A DNA stretch of 64,000 nucleotides from Thermoplasmata archaeon (GTDB taxonomy: Archaea; Thermoplasmatota; Thermoplasmata; RBG-16-68-12; SOIM01), in the NCBI GenBank assembly GCA_023140195.1, contig JAGLME010000015.1, forward strand, positions 62,001 through 126,000, read 5' to 3'. The notes below the pieces were generated by a model. That model saw only the letters and a list, made by a program, of their open reading frames with translations, was not told where the DNA came from and searched no databases. The position numbers and the translations under genes are program-made. Positions 24,483 to 32,720 of this stretch are shown piece after piece. Numbering within the stretch: the stretch's first letter is position 1; the number at the start of each line of letters is the position of its first letter.

Positions 24483-27400
24483 ATGTACGAAGAAGAACAC
24501 TCCTATTTGGCACCCTCTGGTGAGCATAGTATGAGGATTTTCGTGCTAGCGGTAGCGGCACTGATTCTTGTCGGGACGATCCCCGGACTGATTGGTCTGG
24601 TGAGGGCCTCGGACGGAACGCTGAATCCGCCTCATTCGGATTACGCGGTGGACACGTCCTTCCCCCCCAATGGGTTGTACGAACAACTCATAGTCAATGT
24701 CAGCGTCGACGTGACGGTTGCCGGCATGTTCATCTTTATGGTTGATCTCTATGACAACTCCGACTCCTTCTGGATAGATGGCCAATTTAGCATGCCCAAT
24801 CTGCCTCTGGGTCCCCAGAGTGTGACTTTCACCTACCCTGGATTCACTATCCGATCTTCGGGGTACGACGGTCCATACCAGGTCAGAATTATGATGTTGG
24901 ACGACATGGGTTTGCTTTTGGGCACAGGCAGTCACACGACGGGCCCCTATCTGGCGACCGAATTCGAGTACCCTCCTGGCACGTTCAAACCGCCCCACAG
25001 CGACCGGGCTCTCGATACAGATAACGACACTCTTTACGACTACCTCATCATCAGTGCGAACATAACTACCAATGCCTCAGACACTTACAGCGTTGGGTGC
25101 GATCTCTTCGATATCACCGGCATGATCTACATCGGCTCCGCCATCAACGGGAGCCTCCTGCCTGTTGGCAATCACACCTTGGATGTTAGTCTCCAGGGTT
25201 GGCAAATCCGAGCATCTGGTATCGATGGGCCCTATCGGGTGGAGATGTACCTGCTTGACGGCATGATGAACATGATGGACAATAATACCTACTTCACGGG
25301 CCCATATATGGCCACTAACTTCACCAATCCTCCAGCACAGTTCGAACCTCCCCACAGCGACTATGGTCTGGATACAAACGGAAACATGCTGTACGAGTAT
25401 CTGGTAGTCGATGTATCGGTGAACGTAACGGTTGATGGTCCCTACACGATCTTCGGCTTCTGCCCATTCGGGGTTTTACAGGTCGATACCTTCCTCACCG
25501 CTGGATTGCACACTGTTGAGCTGAGGTTCTTAGGATCCGAGATATTCAACTTCGGTATTGATGGTCCTTACATGATCAACCTTGAGCTGCGAGACGACAT
25601 GTTCAACCTGCTCGATACGGACATGCACATGACCGCACCCTATTTCTTCACCGATTTCGAACCCAATCCTCCCGCGGCGTTCTCTCCACCCCACAGCGAC
25701 TACGGTCTGGACACGAGCTTCCCTCCTGACGGAATATTCGAGTTCCTGGTTGTCAATGCATCAATCCAGGTGAACGATCCAGGCATGTACTTGGTTCAGG
25801 CAATGTTGTTCGACCCGATGATGATGCCAATCGCCATGATCCAACAGGTTGCGAACCTCTCGGCAGGACCTGGAAACATCACCCTGCAGTTCAGCGGCAT
25901 CGACATCAACAGGAACGGCCTCAATGGAACCTTCACCGTCATGATGGACCTTATGGTCTTGGGACCAATGGGTCCTCCGATATCCATCGACAATGACTGG
26001 TACTTCACGAACTTCTACAATTACACCGACTTCGTGTCCCTTCCAGTCTCACCACTGTGGGGATATGTCTACGATGGAAGAACCGGATCTCCGCTCTTCA
26101 TGGGCGAGGTTACCGCAGTCAACTACTCATACGGCTGGATGATGAGATTGCAGACCGATCCGAGCGGTTACTATGAGTTCTCAGCGTTCGACGGGGATTT
26201 TGTTGTGATCATGGATGATTCGGATTTGCAGGCAGTTCTCTCTCCTGTGACCGTTCTTGGGTCAACAGAGGTTACGAGAACTCTGGACGTGCCTCCGCCA
26301 GGAGAAATGAACACTGACCTGACGTTCTCCGATTGGGACAATGCGGTCGCCAACACAACGGGCTTCATGGCAGACGACAACCAGAGCATCAGGTTCATGA
26401 TAGATTACATGTACGGGAACAAGAACGCCTACCTTGACCAGTCCGAAGCAGATTGGTTCATCTCAATGATGGGTGGCGGATTCCAGCCCAATCTCTCGAG
26501 CACAGAGGACATGCTCTACGTGGACGGAATCCATTACGACCTTGTTCCGGGAACGGACTTCTTCAGCTTCGACATGACCGGACCCGTGGCTTCCACGAAT
26601 CCATTCACCATGAGCATTGGTGGCGACTACACATCAAACTCTACCATCCCGGTTGCAGCGACGCATCTCATGGAGATAAACAACACTTACGACAGCATCG
26701 ATGAGATGGGCTGGTTCTCAGGGCTGGTCCCGGCTGGATGGTACCTTGAGGGATATGATCCAGTGCCAAACGTGGTTGTTAGCGGATGGGCAACGCCGTC
26801 CTTTGTCATTGATCCACTGATGGACCCTGATCCAATGGACACGATCGACTGGGTTTGGGCAAATCTGACCTTCGGCCAGGGTCCCCCTGATGGGAACGCG
26901 CCTCAAACTCTGTCAGTCACAATAAACGGTCTAGCTGCGCCCACCTATGGCATTTCCACTCTGCCACCTGTCCTGTTCATAAACGCGACCATTGACGACA
27001 CGGCATCGGGCAACATCCCGATTGGCGGAGCCAACTTCACAGAGGGGCAGCAGAACTGGGGCCTGAGCTGGCCAATGAGCGCAACCGACGGGACCTTTGA
27101 CACACCCGTTGAAGATGTAACTGGAACGATCGTTTCTCCACCGCTCGGAATGACATTCTACTGCGTTTATGGCTGGGACGCTGTTCCCAACTTCGGCACG
27201 ACCGATGTCTGCGCCTCCCTGACCATTAACGACGACGCAGGTCCCGACATCAACTCGATTTTGATAGACGGTGCCCCGACATCCACCTATTTGACGTCCG
27301 CTCTTCCAGCATTTGCCACACTAACGGCCACAATCGATGACACCTTTGTTGGCGGTTCCACTATCGTCGTTGCAAACTACACTGCACCCTTGATCGACTC

Positions 27401-29537
27401 CTGGCCATCAACGCCCATGAATCCGGTCGATGGTGCCTTCGATGGACCCACTGAGGACGTCAACATCAGTATTCTAGTTCCGGTCGTTGCAGGAACCTAT
27501 GATTATTTCGTCCATGCGTGGGATGCGAATGGGAACCGCAACGACACTGCGCCCGCAGTGCAGATAATAGTCGTTGACGATGAATACCCGATGATCACGT
27601 TTGTCAGGCTGAACGGTGTTGGTTCACCTACGGTCTTCCCCGGTGATCCAGTGACCGTTGAGGCATTAGTTACCGACTCATGGAGAGGTGATTCATTCAT
27701 TGCTGGCGCGAACTACACGATAGAGGCACAGAATTGGTCCAGTAGCACTCCCATGAATCCATCTGACGGTCTCTTTGATGAGGTCAGCGAAATGGTGACC
27801 TCCGCTCCAGGCACTCTTGACACTACTGCATGGTCTGATGGGGTCTATCAGATCTGCGTCTATGTCTGGGATATCACACCCAACAACAACACTGTAGGTG
27901 ATTGTGCCACATTGACGATATCCTCCTTTTTCGTAGACGATGAACGTCCTTGGGTTTACGGCGTTACCCTGAACAACGGGCCTGGCGTCACAGTTGCTCC
28001 TGGTTCCATAGTATTCTTGAACGCAACTATCGACGACACCCTTGCTCTGGGATCGAACATCCAGGGTGCCAACTATTCTGTCGACGGAGCGTGGAACGAT
28101 GCTAATGTACTGTATCCCATGGACGGAGCCTTTGACAGTCCCCTGGAGGACGTCAACACTACCATCAATACGACCGGTTGGTCAGGTGGAACATACAACA
28201 TCTGCGTAAGTGGCTGGGACGATGCTCCCAACTACAATTCCTCGTTCTTTGTCATGGCCTGTGCTCAACTGACGATCATCTCTCCAGGAGACACGCAGCC
28301 ACCATTGATTGCCAATGTTCTTTTGGACGGTCAAGCGACACCACTGACGGTAATTCAGGGAGCGACTGTAATCCTAACTGCCACTATTCACGATAATACT
28401 ACGGGCGGATCCGACATCCTGGATGCCAGCTACACGGTGAATATGACCGGGCCCAACATAGTCATGTTCGCAACGGACGGTTCCTTTGACAGTGATGTGG
28501 AGACCGTAAACGCCTCAATCAACACCGCGGGCTGGGCCGACTCAAGTTACATGATATGCGTACATGGCTCGGACATAGTGCCCAATCAACACTCCGCTTT
28601 CGATGCATGTATCCAGTTGATCGTGCAAATACCTCCCGACACATCACCTCCAACCATTTCGAACGTACTGGCGGACCCAGACCCTGCAGCTCCTGGCGAG
28701 ACCGTTAGAATATCCGCCAGCGTGAATGATGACGTGGGCGTTTCAGAGGTCCGAATCAAGATATGGACCCCGAGCGGATCTGAAGTCGCCAATGCCCCCA
28801 TGAGCTACGATTCTGGGAATGATGAGTACTACTACTCCTACGCCGATAACGACGAAGGTACTTACACATTTGAAATCAACGCGACAGACACCAGTAGCAA
28901 TTCAGCCGTTGAGACAGGAAGCTATGATGTCCATGAGCAAACGCCTCCGACCATTGATGTAACCGTGAGCGATGAGAGTCCCGAAGTCGGAGATACAATC
29001 GCTTTCGAAGCGGATGTCGAAGATGACAGCGATATTGACGATGTCAGAATCACCATACGAGACCCAGACGGCACGACTGTGGTCAACAGCAGGCCCATGA
29101 CCGAAGACGGCGGAGTCTATGTATACGAATACGAGGTTGATGAGGCGGGAGACTTCACATATACGATAACGGCGACCGATGAGCACGGCAACTCCGATGA
29201 TACAAGTGGTACATTCTCGGTTTCCGAATCCGGGGCGCCATCGTTCTTCGAGGAATACTGGTGGTTGATCCTGATCATCGTGATCATCGTTGTCGTCCTA
29301 CTCGTTGTGGGCCTTCTGCGCAGAAAACCCCAGGTTCAAGAATTTGGAGAACCGGAACCGGAAATGGAAGCACCTCCAACCGAAGAACCGGTCGAACCTC
29401 CAATGGAAGAACCAGTCGAGGAATTCTTGGAAGAACCCTCCGGAGAACCGGAGGAGCCTCCCACTGATGAAATGGCGGAAGAACCTCCACCTCCGGACGA
29501 CCTGGCTGAGGACGAAGCATTGGGTGAGTTGGAATAG
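24483..29537 (+). CDS. Giant surface protein with two families of tandem repeats
   Basis: A 1684-residue protein. An uncleaved-signal or anchor-like helix covers residues 18-41. Four repeats of about 115-120 residues, each opening with PPHSDY(G/A)LDT, lie at about 49-517. A carboxypeptidase-regulatory-like beta domain (GYVYDGRTGSPLF) follows. Five repeats of about 115 residues with paired cysteines (ICVYVWD, CATLTI) then run from about 803 to 1386. Two Ig/PKD-like domains (SPPTISNVLADPDPAAPGE, and TPPTIDVTVSDESPEVGD) follow, then a C-terminal membrane helix near 1588-1608. The cytoplasmic tail is rich in Glu and Pro. Many NxT/NxS sites suggest glycosylation. This is an envelope-anchored adhesin or sheath-like protein; the ligand is unknown. 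Confidence 0.8.
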   Translation: MYEEEHSYLAPSGEHSMRIFVLAVAALILVGTIPGLIGLVRASDGTLNPPHSDYAVDTSFPPNGLYEQLIVNVSVDVTVAGMFIFMVDLYDNSDSFWIDGQFSMPNLPLGPQSVTFTYPGFTIRSSGYDGPYQVRIMMLDDMGLLLGTGSHTTGPYLATEFEYPPGTFKPPHSDRALDTDNDTLYDYLIISANITTNASDTYSVGCDLFDITGMIYIGSAINGSLLPVGNHTLDVSLQGWQIRASGIDGPYRVEMYLLDGMMNMMDNNTYFTGPYMATNFTNPPAQFEPPHSDYGLDTNGNMLYEYLVVDVSVNVTVDGPYTIFGFCPFGVLQVDTFLTAGLHTVELRFLGSEIFNFGIDGPYMINLELRDDMFNLLDTDMHMTAPYFFTDFEPNPPAAFSPPHSDYGLDTSFPPDGIFEFLVVNASIQVNDPGMYLVQAMLFDPMMMPIAMIQQVANLSAGPGNITLQFSGIDINRNGLNGTFTVMMDLMVLGPMGPPISIDNDWYFTNFYNYTDFVSLPVSPLWGYVYDGRTGSPLFMGEVTAVNYSYGWMMRLQTDPSGYYEFSAFDGDFVVIMDDSDLQAVLSPVTVLGSTEVTRTLDVPPPGEMNTDLTFSDWDNAVANTTGFMADDNQSIRFMIDYMYGNKNAYLDQSEADWFISMMGGGFQPNLSSTEDMLYVDGIHYDLVPGTDFFSFDMTGPVASTNPFTMSIGGDYTSNSTIPVAATHLMEINNTYDSIDEMGWFSGLVPAGWYLEGYDPVPNVVVSGWATPSFVIDPLMDPDPMDTIDWVWANLTFGQGPPDGNAPQTLSVTINGLAAPTYGISTLPPVLFINATIDDTASGNIPIGGANFTEGQQNWGLSWPMSATDGTFDTPVEDVTGTIVSPPLGMTFYCVYGWDAVPNFGTTDVCASLTINDDAGPDINSILIDGAPTSTYLTSALPAFATLTATIDDTFVGGSTIVVANYTAPLIDSWPSTPMNPVDGAFDGPTEDVNISILVPVVAGTYDYFVHAWDANGNRNDTAPAVQIIVVDDEYPMITFVRLNGVGSPTVFPGDPVTVEALVTDSWRGDSFIAGANYTIEAQNWSSSTPMNPSDGLFDEVSEMVTSAPGTLDTTAWSDGVYQICVYVWDITPNNNTVGDCATLTISSFFVDDERPWVYGVTLNNGPGVTVAPGSIVFLNATIDDTLALGSNIQGANYSVDGAWNDANVLYPMDGAFDSPLEDVNTTINTTGWSGGTYNICVSGWDDAPNYNSSFFVMACAQLTIISPGDTQPPLIANVLLDGQATPLTVIQGATVILTATIHDNTTGGSDILDASYTVNMTGPNIVMFATDGSFDSDVETVNASINTAGWADSSYMICVHGSDIVPNQHSAFDACIQLIVQIPPDTSPPTISNVLADPDPAAPGETVRISASVNDDVGVSEVRIKIWTPSGSEVANAPMSYDSGNDEYYYSYADNDEGTYTFEINATDTSSNSAVETGSYDVHEQTPPTIDVTVSDESPEVGDTIAFEADVEDDSDIDDVRITIRDPDGTTVVNSRPMTEDGGVYVYEYEVDEAGDFTYTITATDEHGNSDDTSGTFSVSESGAPSFFEEYWWLILIIVIIVVVLLVVGLLRRKPQVQEFGEPEPEMEAPPTEEPVEPPMEEPVEEFLEEPSGEPEEPPTDEMAEEPPPPDDLAEDEALGELE
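24627..26034 (+). repeat. Four tandem in-gene repeats, PPHSD family
   Basis: Units begin at about 24627, 24990, 25347 and 25686, so the period is 340-363 bases. Each unit encodes PPHSD, then LDT, a strand with NVSVxV, a DGPY-containing strand and a TGPYxATxF end. DNA identity between units is moderate, so the duplication is old. Confidence 0.75.
26889..28640 (+). repeat. Five tandem in-gene repeats with paired cysteines
   Basis: Units begin at about 26889, 27231, 27576, 27936 and 28287, a period of 342-360 bases. Shared features are an opening D(D/T)xxP, LNATIDDT-like, GANY, DGxFDxxxEDV and a closing C-V-x-G-W-D...C-x-x-L-T-I. The second unit lacks both cysteines. Confidence 0.7.
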
Positions 29538-29844
29538 AGCCCGATTGTGCAATCTTGACGCGAATCGATATCCACATCATTCTTCGGTATCAGGTGTAGC
29601 CGAAAATCTAGCATTCCACTCGAGCTAGCTACAGGCTTTCCTGTTCACATGCAGACTAGGGATCCGCCCGGTGGCAACCCCGGCGGTCACACCGATCAGA
29701 GTGAAAACAGAAGCGGCCAGAAGAAATGTCAGCGGGTCCATTCCCGATGGGAATCGTTGGGAGTTCTCATAACGCTTTAGTATCAGTAAGTTCATTTGTA
29801 ATCTGGAAAGGACCCTGGGAGGGGAAAAGGAGGAGGATGCAAGG
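29538..29844. other. Intergenic region between two surface-protein genes
   Basis: A 307-base spacer. It ends in a purine-rich ribosome-site region (GGGAGGGGAAAAGGAGGAGG) before the next ATG. A TATA-like box is not obvious; CGCTTTAGTATC near 29773 is a weak candidate. A possible 38-codon membrane-peptide frame on the minus strand (29625-29741) has no ribosome site, and I do not call it. Confidence 0.4.
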
Positions 29845-31722
29845 ATGAAAGGAACGACTGCGAATGAGTGGAGCCTTGGCAAGTTGGGAGCTGAGTTGCT
29901 GGCCGTTGGCATGGTCTTCCCTATCATAATGTCGGTGCTTGCACCCCTCCCGAGCGATCTTGCAGCCGATAGCGGCTGGGGCCCCAGAATCCTAATCACC
30001 GATGACAATTCAAACAATACCGGCTTTTCCGGATATCCGGCAGTTGCGTTTGATATATCCGGCAATCTCTATGTGGTTTGGGAGGATGGAAGCGAACTCG
30101 ATGGGAGCGGACCTGACACTGATGTGTTTCTGAGGAAATGGGATGCGACTGCTCAGACATGGGGTCAGAGGGTTCTCGTAACCGATGACAATCTCAACAA
30201 CACCCGGAGCTCACAGATCCCTCAGATTGTTTCGGATTCCTTCGGAAACATCCACATAGTTTGGCGTGATGGTAGCGATCTCACTGGGGTCGGATTTGGA
30301 GGGATCTATTGGAGGATGCTGGATGCGAGTACGAAAAGTTGGGTTCCGCCCGTGCACATTAGCTACGACCCCAATGACACACAGGGCTCTGGCACTTCGC
30401 CGAGTCTAGCGGCAGACAGGTTCGGAAACGTACATGTGGCATTTAAAAAGGGCAATCCCGGACCAGCGTTCGGAATCCAGTACATGAAGTGGAACGGAAC
30501 CACAAGGACTTGGGGAAATATGGCGACAGTCTCTGTCAATACAACGAAGTTCGATCATCCTGAAATCACTGTCGACCCCTTGGGCGATGTCCATATCGTG
30601 TGGGATGATGACTCCAATTCCTCGGGTGCAAGCACATATGGAAAGGACAGAGACATCTTCTACAGAAGGCTGGTCGCATCCACAAACACTTGGGCCCCAA
30701 TCGTTCACCTAACGGATGATGACCTTACAGATGTGTATGGCTCTCAGGTGGGAGGAATTGTTGCCGATGTCTACAGCAACATTCATGTCGTTTGGTATGA
30801 AGCCATGGACCAAGCTGGCCTGGGCTACGGCTTAGACGTTGACATATTCTATCGGAAGTGGAATGCGTCAAGCGGTGTTTGGGAGCCAAGAGTCGTGGTT
30901 TCCAATGATCCTGGGGACACAGCCGGTTCTTTTGCTCCCAAAATCGATATGGACATGAAAGGAGACATCCACTTTGTATGGAGGGATCACAGCGACGTTG
31001 ACGGGGCGGGATCGCACGCAGGCGATGTTTTCTACAGGAAGTTGGATTCGTTGAACGGCATTTGGGAAGACACCACCTCCTTGACAAATGACTTGAATGA
31101 CCGACTAAATGGGTGGTTCCCGGAAGTTGCATCAGACCGATATGGCAATCTTGCGGTCGTTTGGTGGGACCAAAGCGACCTCAATGACAGCGTACAAGAC
31201 GAAGACGCAGACGTCTACATGCGGAGAATGGAAGTTCCCATTCAGAACCTCCAGGCAATGATAGACTGCGACCCTGACACCATCAACCTGAAGAGCCAAG
31301 GCAAGTGGATCACCTGCTACATCGAACTGCCTCCTGGCAACGATCCAAGAGACATTGATGCCAGCACCACTCTGCTAAATGACGTTCTTGCACCCGAGCT
31401 CAACCCCAAGTACGGTTTCGCAAAGTCCGAGACTTCTTACATCATGGACCACGACGGGGACGGAGTGCTTGAGAGAATGGTGAAGTTCAATCGTTCCGAG
31501 GTCAAGCAGATGCTGAGCCCTGGTGATTCGGTCCCCCTCACGATAACTGGGAAGCTGTTCGACGGCACCGAGTTCGAGGGCACGGATGAGGTTCGAGTCA
31601 TGGATTCTATCAAGTCGACCCAATCGCTACACGAACGAACACCAAGGCAAGGACGCTCCGAGTCTGCAGTCGAGTTCCTGATTCGCATGCGAACGCACCG
31701 GTCTATCGTAAATCTGATTTGA
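29845..31722 (+). CDS. Secreted seven-repeat beta-propeller-like protein
   Basis: A 625-residue exported protein. A hydrophobic segment at about 15-35 acts as signal peptide or anchor. Seven repeats of about 55-60 residues follow (about 45-465), each with the core P.(I/V)..D..GN.(H/Y)VVW.D.S(D/E), a pattern of BNR/sialidase-like or YVTN-like blades, so a seven-bladed propeller is likely. A beta domain of about 110 residues comes after this, with a calcium-loop-like DHDGDGVLERM. No C-terminal membrane helix is visible. The ATG at 29845 follows GGAGGAGG. No catalytic residues of glycosidases are identifiable, so binding rather than hydrolysis is my guess. Confidence 0.7.
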   Translation: MKGTTANEWSLGKLGAELLAVGMVFPIIMSVLAPLPSDLAADSGWGPRILITDDNSNNTGFSGYPAVAFDISGNLYVVWEDGSELDGSGPDTDVFLRKWDATAQTWGQRVLVTDDNLNNTRSSQIPQIVSDSFGNIHIVWRDGSDLTGVGFGGIYWRMLDASTKSWVPPVHISYDPNDTQGSGTSPSLAADRFGNVHVAFKKGNPGPAFGIQYMKWNGTTRTWGNMATVSVNTTKFDHPEITVDPLGDVHIVWDDDSNSSGASTYGKDRDIFYRRLVASTNTWAPIVHLTDDDLTDVYGSQVGGIVADVYSNIHVVWYEAMDQAGLGYGLDVDIFYRKWNASSGVWEPRVVVSNDPGDTAGSFAPKIDMDMKGDIHFVWRDHSDVDGAGSHAGDVFYRKLDSLNGIWEDTTSLTNDLNDRLNGWFPEVASDRYGNLAVVWWDQSDLNDSVQDEDADVYMRRMEVPIQNLQAMIDCDPDTINLKSQGKWITCYIELPPGNDPRDIDASTTLLNDVLAPELNPKYGFAKSETSYIMDHDGDGVLERMVKFNRSEVKQMLSPGDSVPLTITGKLFDGTEFEGTDEVRVMDSIKSTQSLHERTPRQGRSESAVEFLIRMRTHRSIVNLI

Positions 31723-31852
31723 GCTTGTTTCGACACTCTGTCACTCATCCCAAATCAACAGATATTAGAGTTTCAAAGGCCTTCACTCAGCTTTATTGGA
31801 TGCGAAAGTCATACATTTCCTTGGCGAAAATCGGAGAATGTGGGAGGGATGT

Positions 31853-31961
31853 GTCGGCGACCCCTGTCGCACCCGACGGAAAGGAGCGCCCTTTCACTAT
31901 TCATCGAAAGTGAGGTCGCCTGAATCATGCTTATATGGAGCATCTTCGGTTGCAGTGCAAC
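31853..31961. other. Cluster of four short inverted repeats
   Basis: Seen directly: GTCG-GCGAC-CCCT-GTCGC-ACC-CGAC at 31853-31877 (9 pairs with a 3-base bulge); GAAAGG-AGCGC-CCTTTC at 31879-31895; ATGCT-N7-AGCAT at 31927-31943, whose spacer carries TTATATGG; and GTTGCA-G-TGCAAC at 31949-31961. The first two could fold as adjacent RNA hairpins, as a terminator region for the upstream gene or part of a small RNA. The last looks more like a protein-binding palindrome. Confidence 0.4.
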
Positions 31962-32097
31962 TTATCTAACCATCTCTCCCCGTTTCTCGAAAAGGGCTCA
32001 CAGAGCTTTGCCATACCTTCTAATACCGCTTTCTGAAACATGCAGGTACTTTGTTCACTCCATGCGAGAGAAATAGTTATAATGTAGTTACGTTATG

Positions 32098-32107
32098 ACT
32101 ATATAGT
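32098..32107 (+). promoter_or_regulatory. TATA-like palindrome before the reductase operon
   Basis: ACTATATAGT is a perfect 10-base palindrome, 21-30 bases before the ATG at 32128. The distance fits an archaeal TATA box with a leaderless first gene. A second AT-rich element, GTTATAATG, is at about 32076-32084. Confidence 0.5.
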
Positions 32108-32127
32108 AATCGTATTCGGGGGCAGGC

Positions 32128-32271
32128 ATGACTAAGAGAAAGGACTCCAAATTCGAGGTTTTCGGCCAAGAGATGATAGAGAAAGTAGTGAAACAAGCCG
32201 GGAACAGCGGTAGGATCTACCTCCCCCCAGACTGGGTTGGAAAGCTGGTCAAGATCATAAGACTGGAATGA
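32128..32271 (+). CDS. DUF2080 family small protein
   Basis: A 47-residue protein. Its FEVFGQEMIEKVV and GNSGRIYLPPDWVGK segments match the DUF2080 family as I remember it: short archaeal proteins often described as transposon-encoded and probably of AbrB-like DNA-binding fold. It is the first gene after the palindromic TATA box. Its stop overlaps the next start (ATGA), so it is transcribed and translated with the acetyltransferase gene and the benzoyl-CoA-reductase-like genes. It could be a local regulator or the residue of a mobile element. No transposase is adjacent. Confidence 0.7.
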   Translation: MTKRKDSKFEVFGQEMIEKVVKQAGNSGRIYLPPDWVGKLVKIIRLE

Positions 32272-32720
32272 GGCGGGGCATGAGCGCTAGCAGTATCAGG
32301 AAGATGCGCAAAGAAGACCTAGCAGCGGCTGGGAAGATAAGGAAGAGCATCACCAAGAGAAAGGCGCCCAAGAACTGGGAAAAAGAGATTCTGGTGAGGC
32401 TCGAGGACAAGGAGAACCAGTGCTACGTCGCCACCACTGGAAAGGACGTCATCGGCTTCATCATCGGAGAGACCAAGACACTGGATTTTGGCGTTGACAA
32501 GTCCGGCTGGCTGGTCGAGGTGGCTATCGATCCCGAACACATGGGGAGCGGCATAGGTAAGAAGCTCGGCAAGGCGATGCTCAACGGGTTCAAGAAAATA
32601 GGCATCAGAGAGATCTACACGGCGGTGAGGTGGGACTCCACCGACCTTCTTTCATTCTTCAAATCAATCGGCTTCGAGAGAAGCGAGTTCATCAACCTGG
32701 AGAGGAGGATGAAGAAATGA
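32268..32720 (+). CDS. GNAT-family N-acetyltransferase
   Basis: A 150-residue GNAT protein. The acetyl-CoA-binding motif A is VEVAIDPEHMGSGIGKKLGKAM and the C-terminal motif B-like region is FFKSIGFERSE. The ATG at 32268 overlaps the DUF2080 stop; ATG at 32280 would remove four residues. Its own stop overlaps the ATG of the first reductase subunit (ATGA at 32717-32720), so it is translationally coupled to that enzyme. The substrate is unknown. Acetylation of a reductase subunit or CoA ligase is a possible but untested role. Confidence 0.82.
   Translation: MRRGMSASSIRKMRKEDLAAAGKIRKSITKRKAPKNWEKEILVRLEDKENQCYVATTGKDVIGFIIGETKTLDFGVDKSGWLVEVAIDPEHMGSGIGKKLGKAMLNGFKKIGIREIYTAVRWDSTDLLSFFKSIGFERSEFINLERRMKK

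Larger units (their letters stand above)
31723..32127. other. 405-base spacer rich in inverted repeats
   Basis: No convincing gene is seen. An open frame over 31719-31913 overlaps the propeller gene and has no ribosome site. The spacer holds at least four inverted repeats in 31853-31961, and the promoter of the reductase operon at its 3' end. No tRNA cloverleaf is apparent. Confidence 0.5.

Noticed and set aside
24627-28640. CRISPR-like or satellite repeats
   Set aside because: The periodicity (about 350 bases) is in frame and protein-level; DNA units are diverged and no short direct repeats with unique spacers occur anywhere in the window.
29625-29741. Possible 38-residue membrane peptide on the minus strand
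   Set aside because: The hydrophobic stretch is suggestive, but there is no ribosome site or promoter, and the frame could arise by chance.
31719-31913. Possible 64-codon gene after the propeller gene
   Set aside because: It overlaps the upstream stop, lacks a ribosome site and contains the hairpin bases, so a non-coding reading is better.
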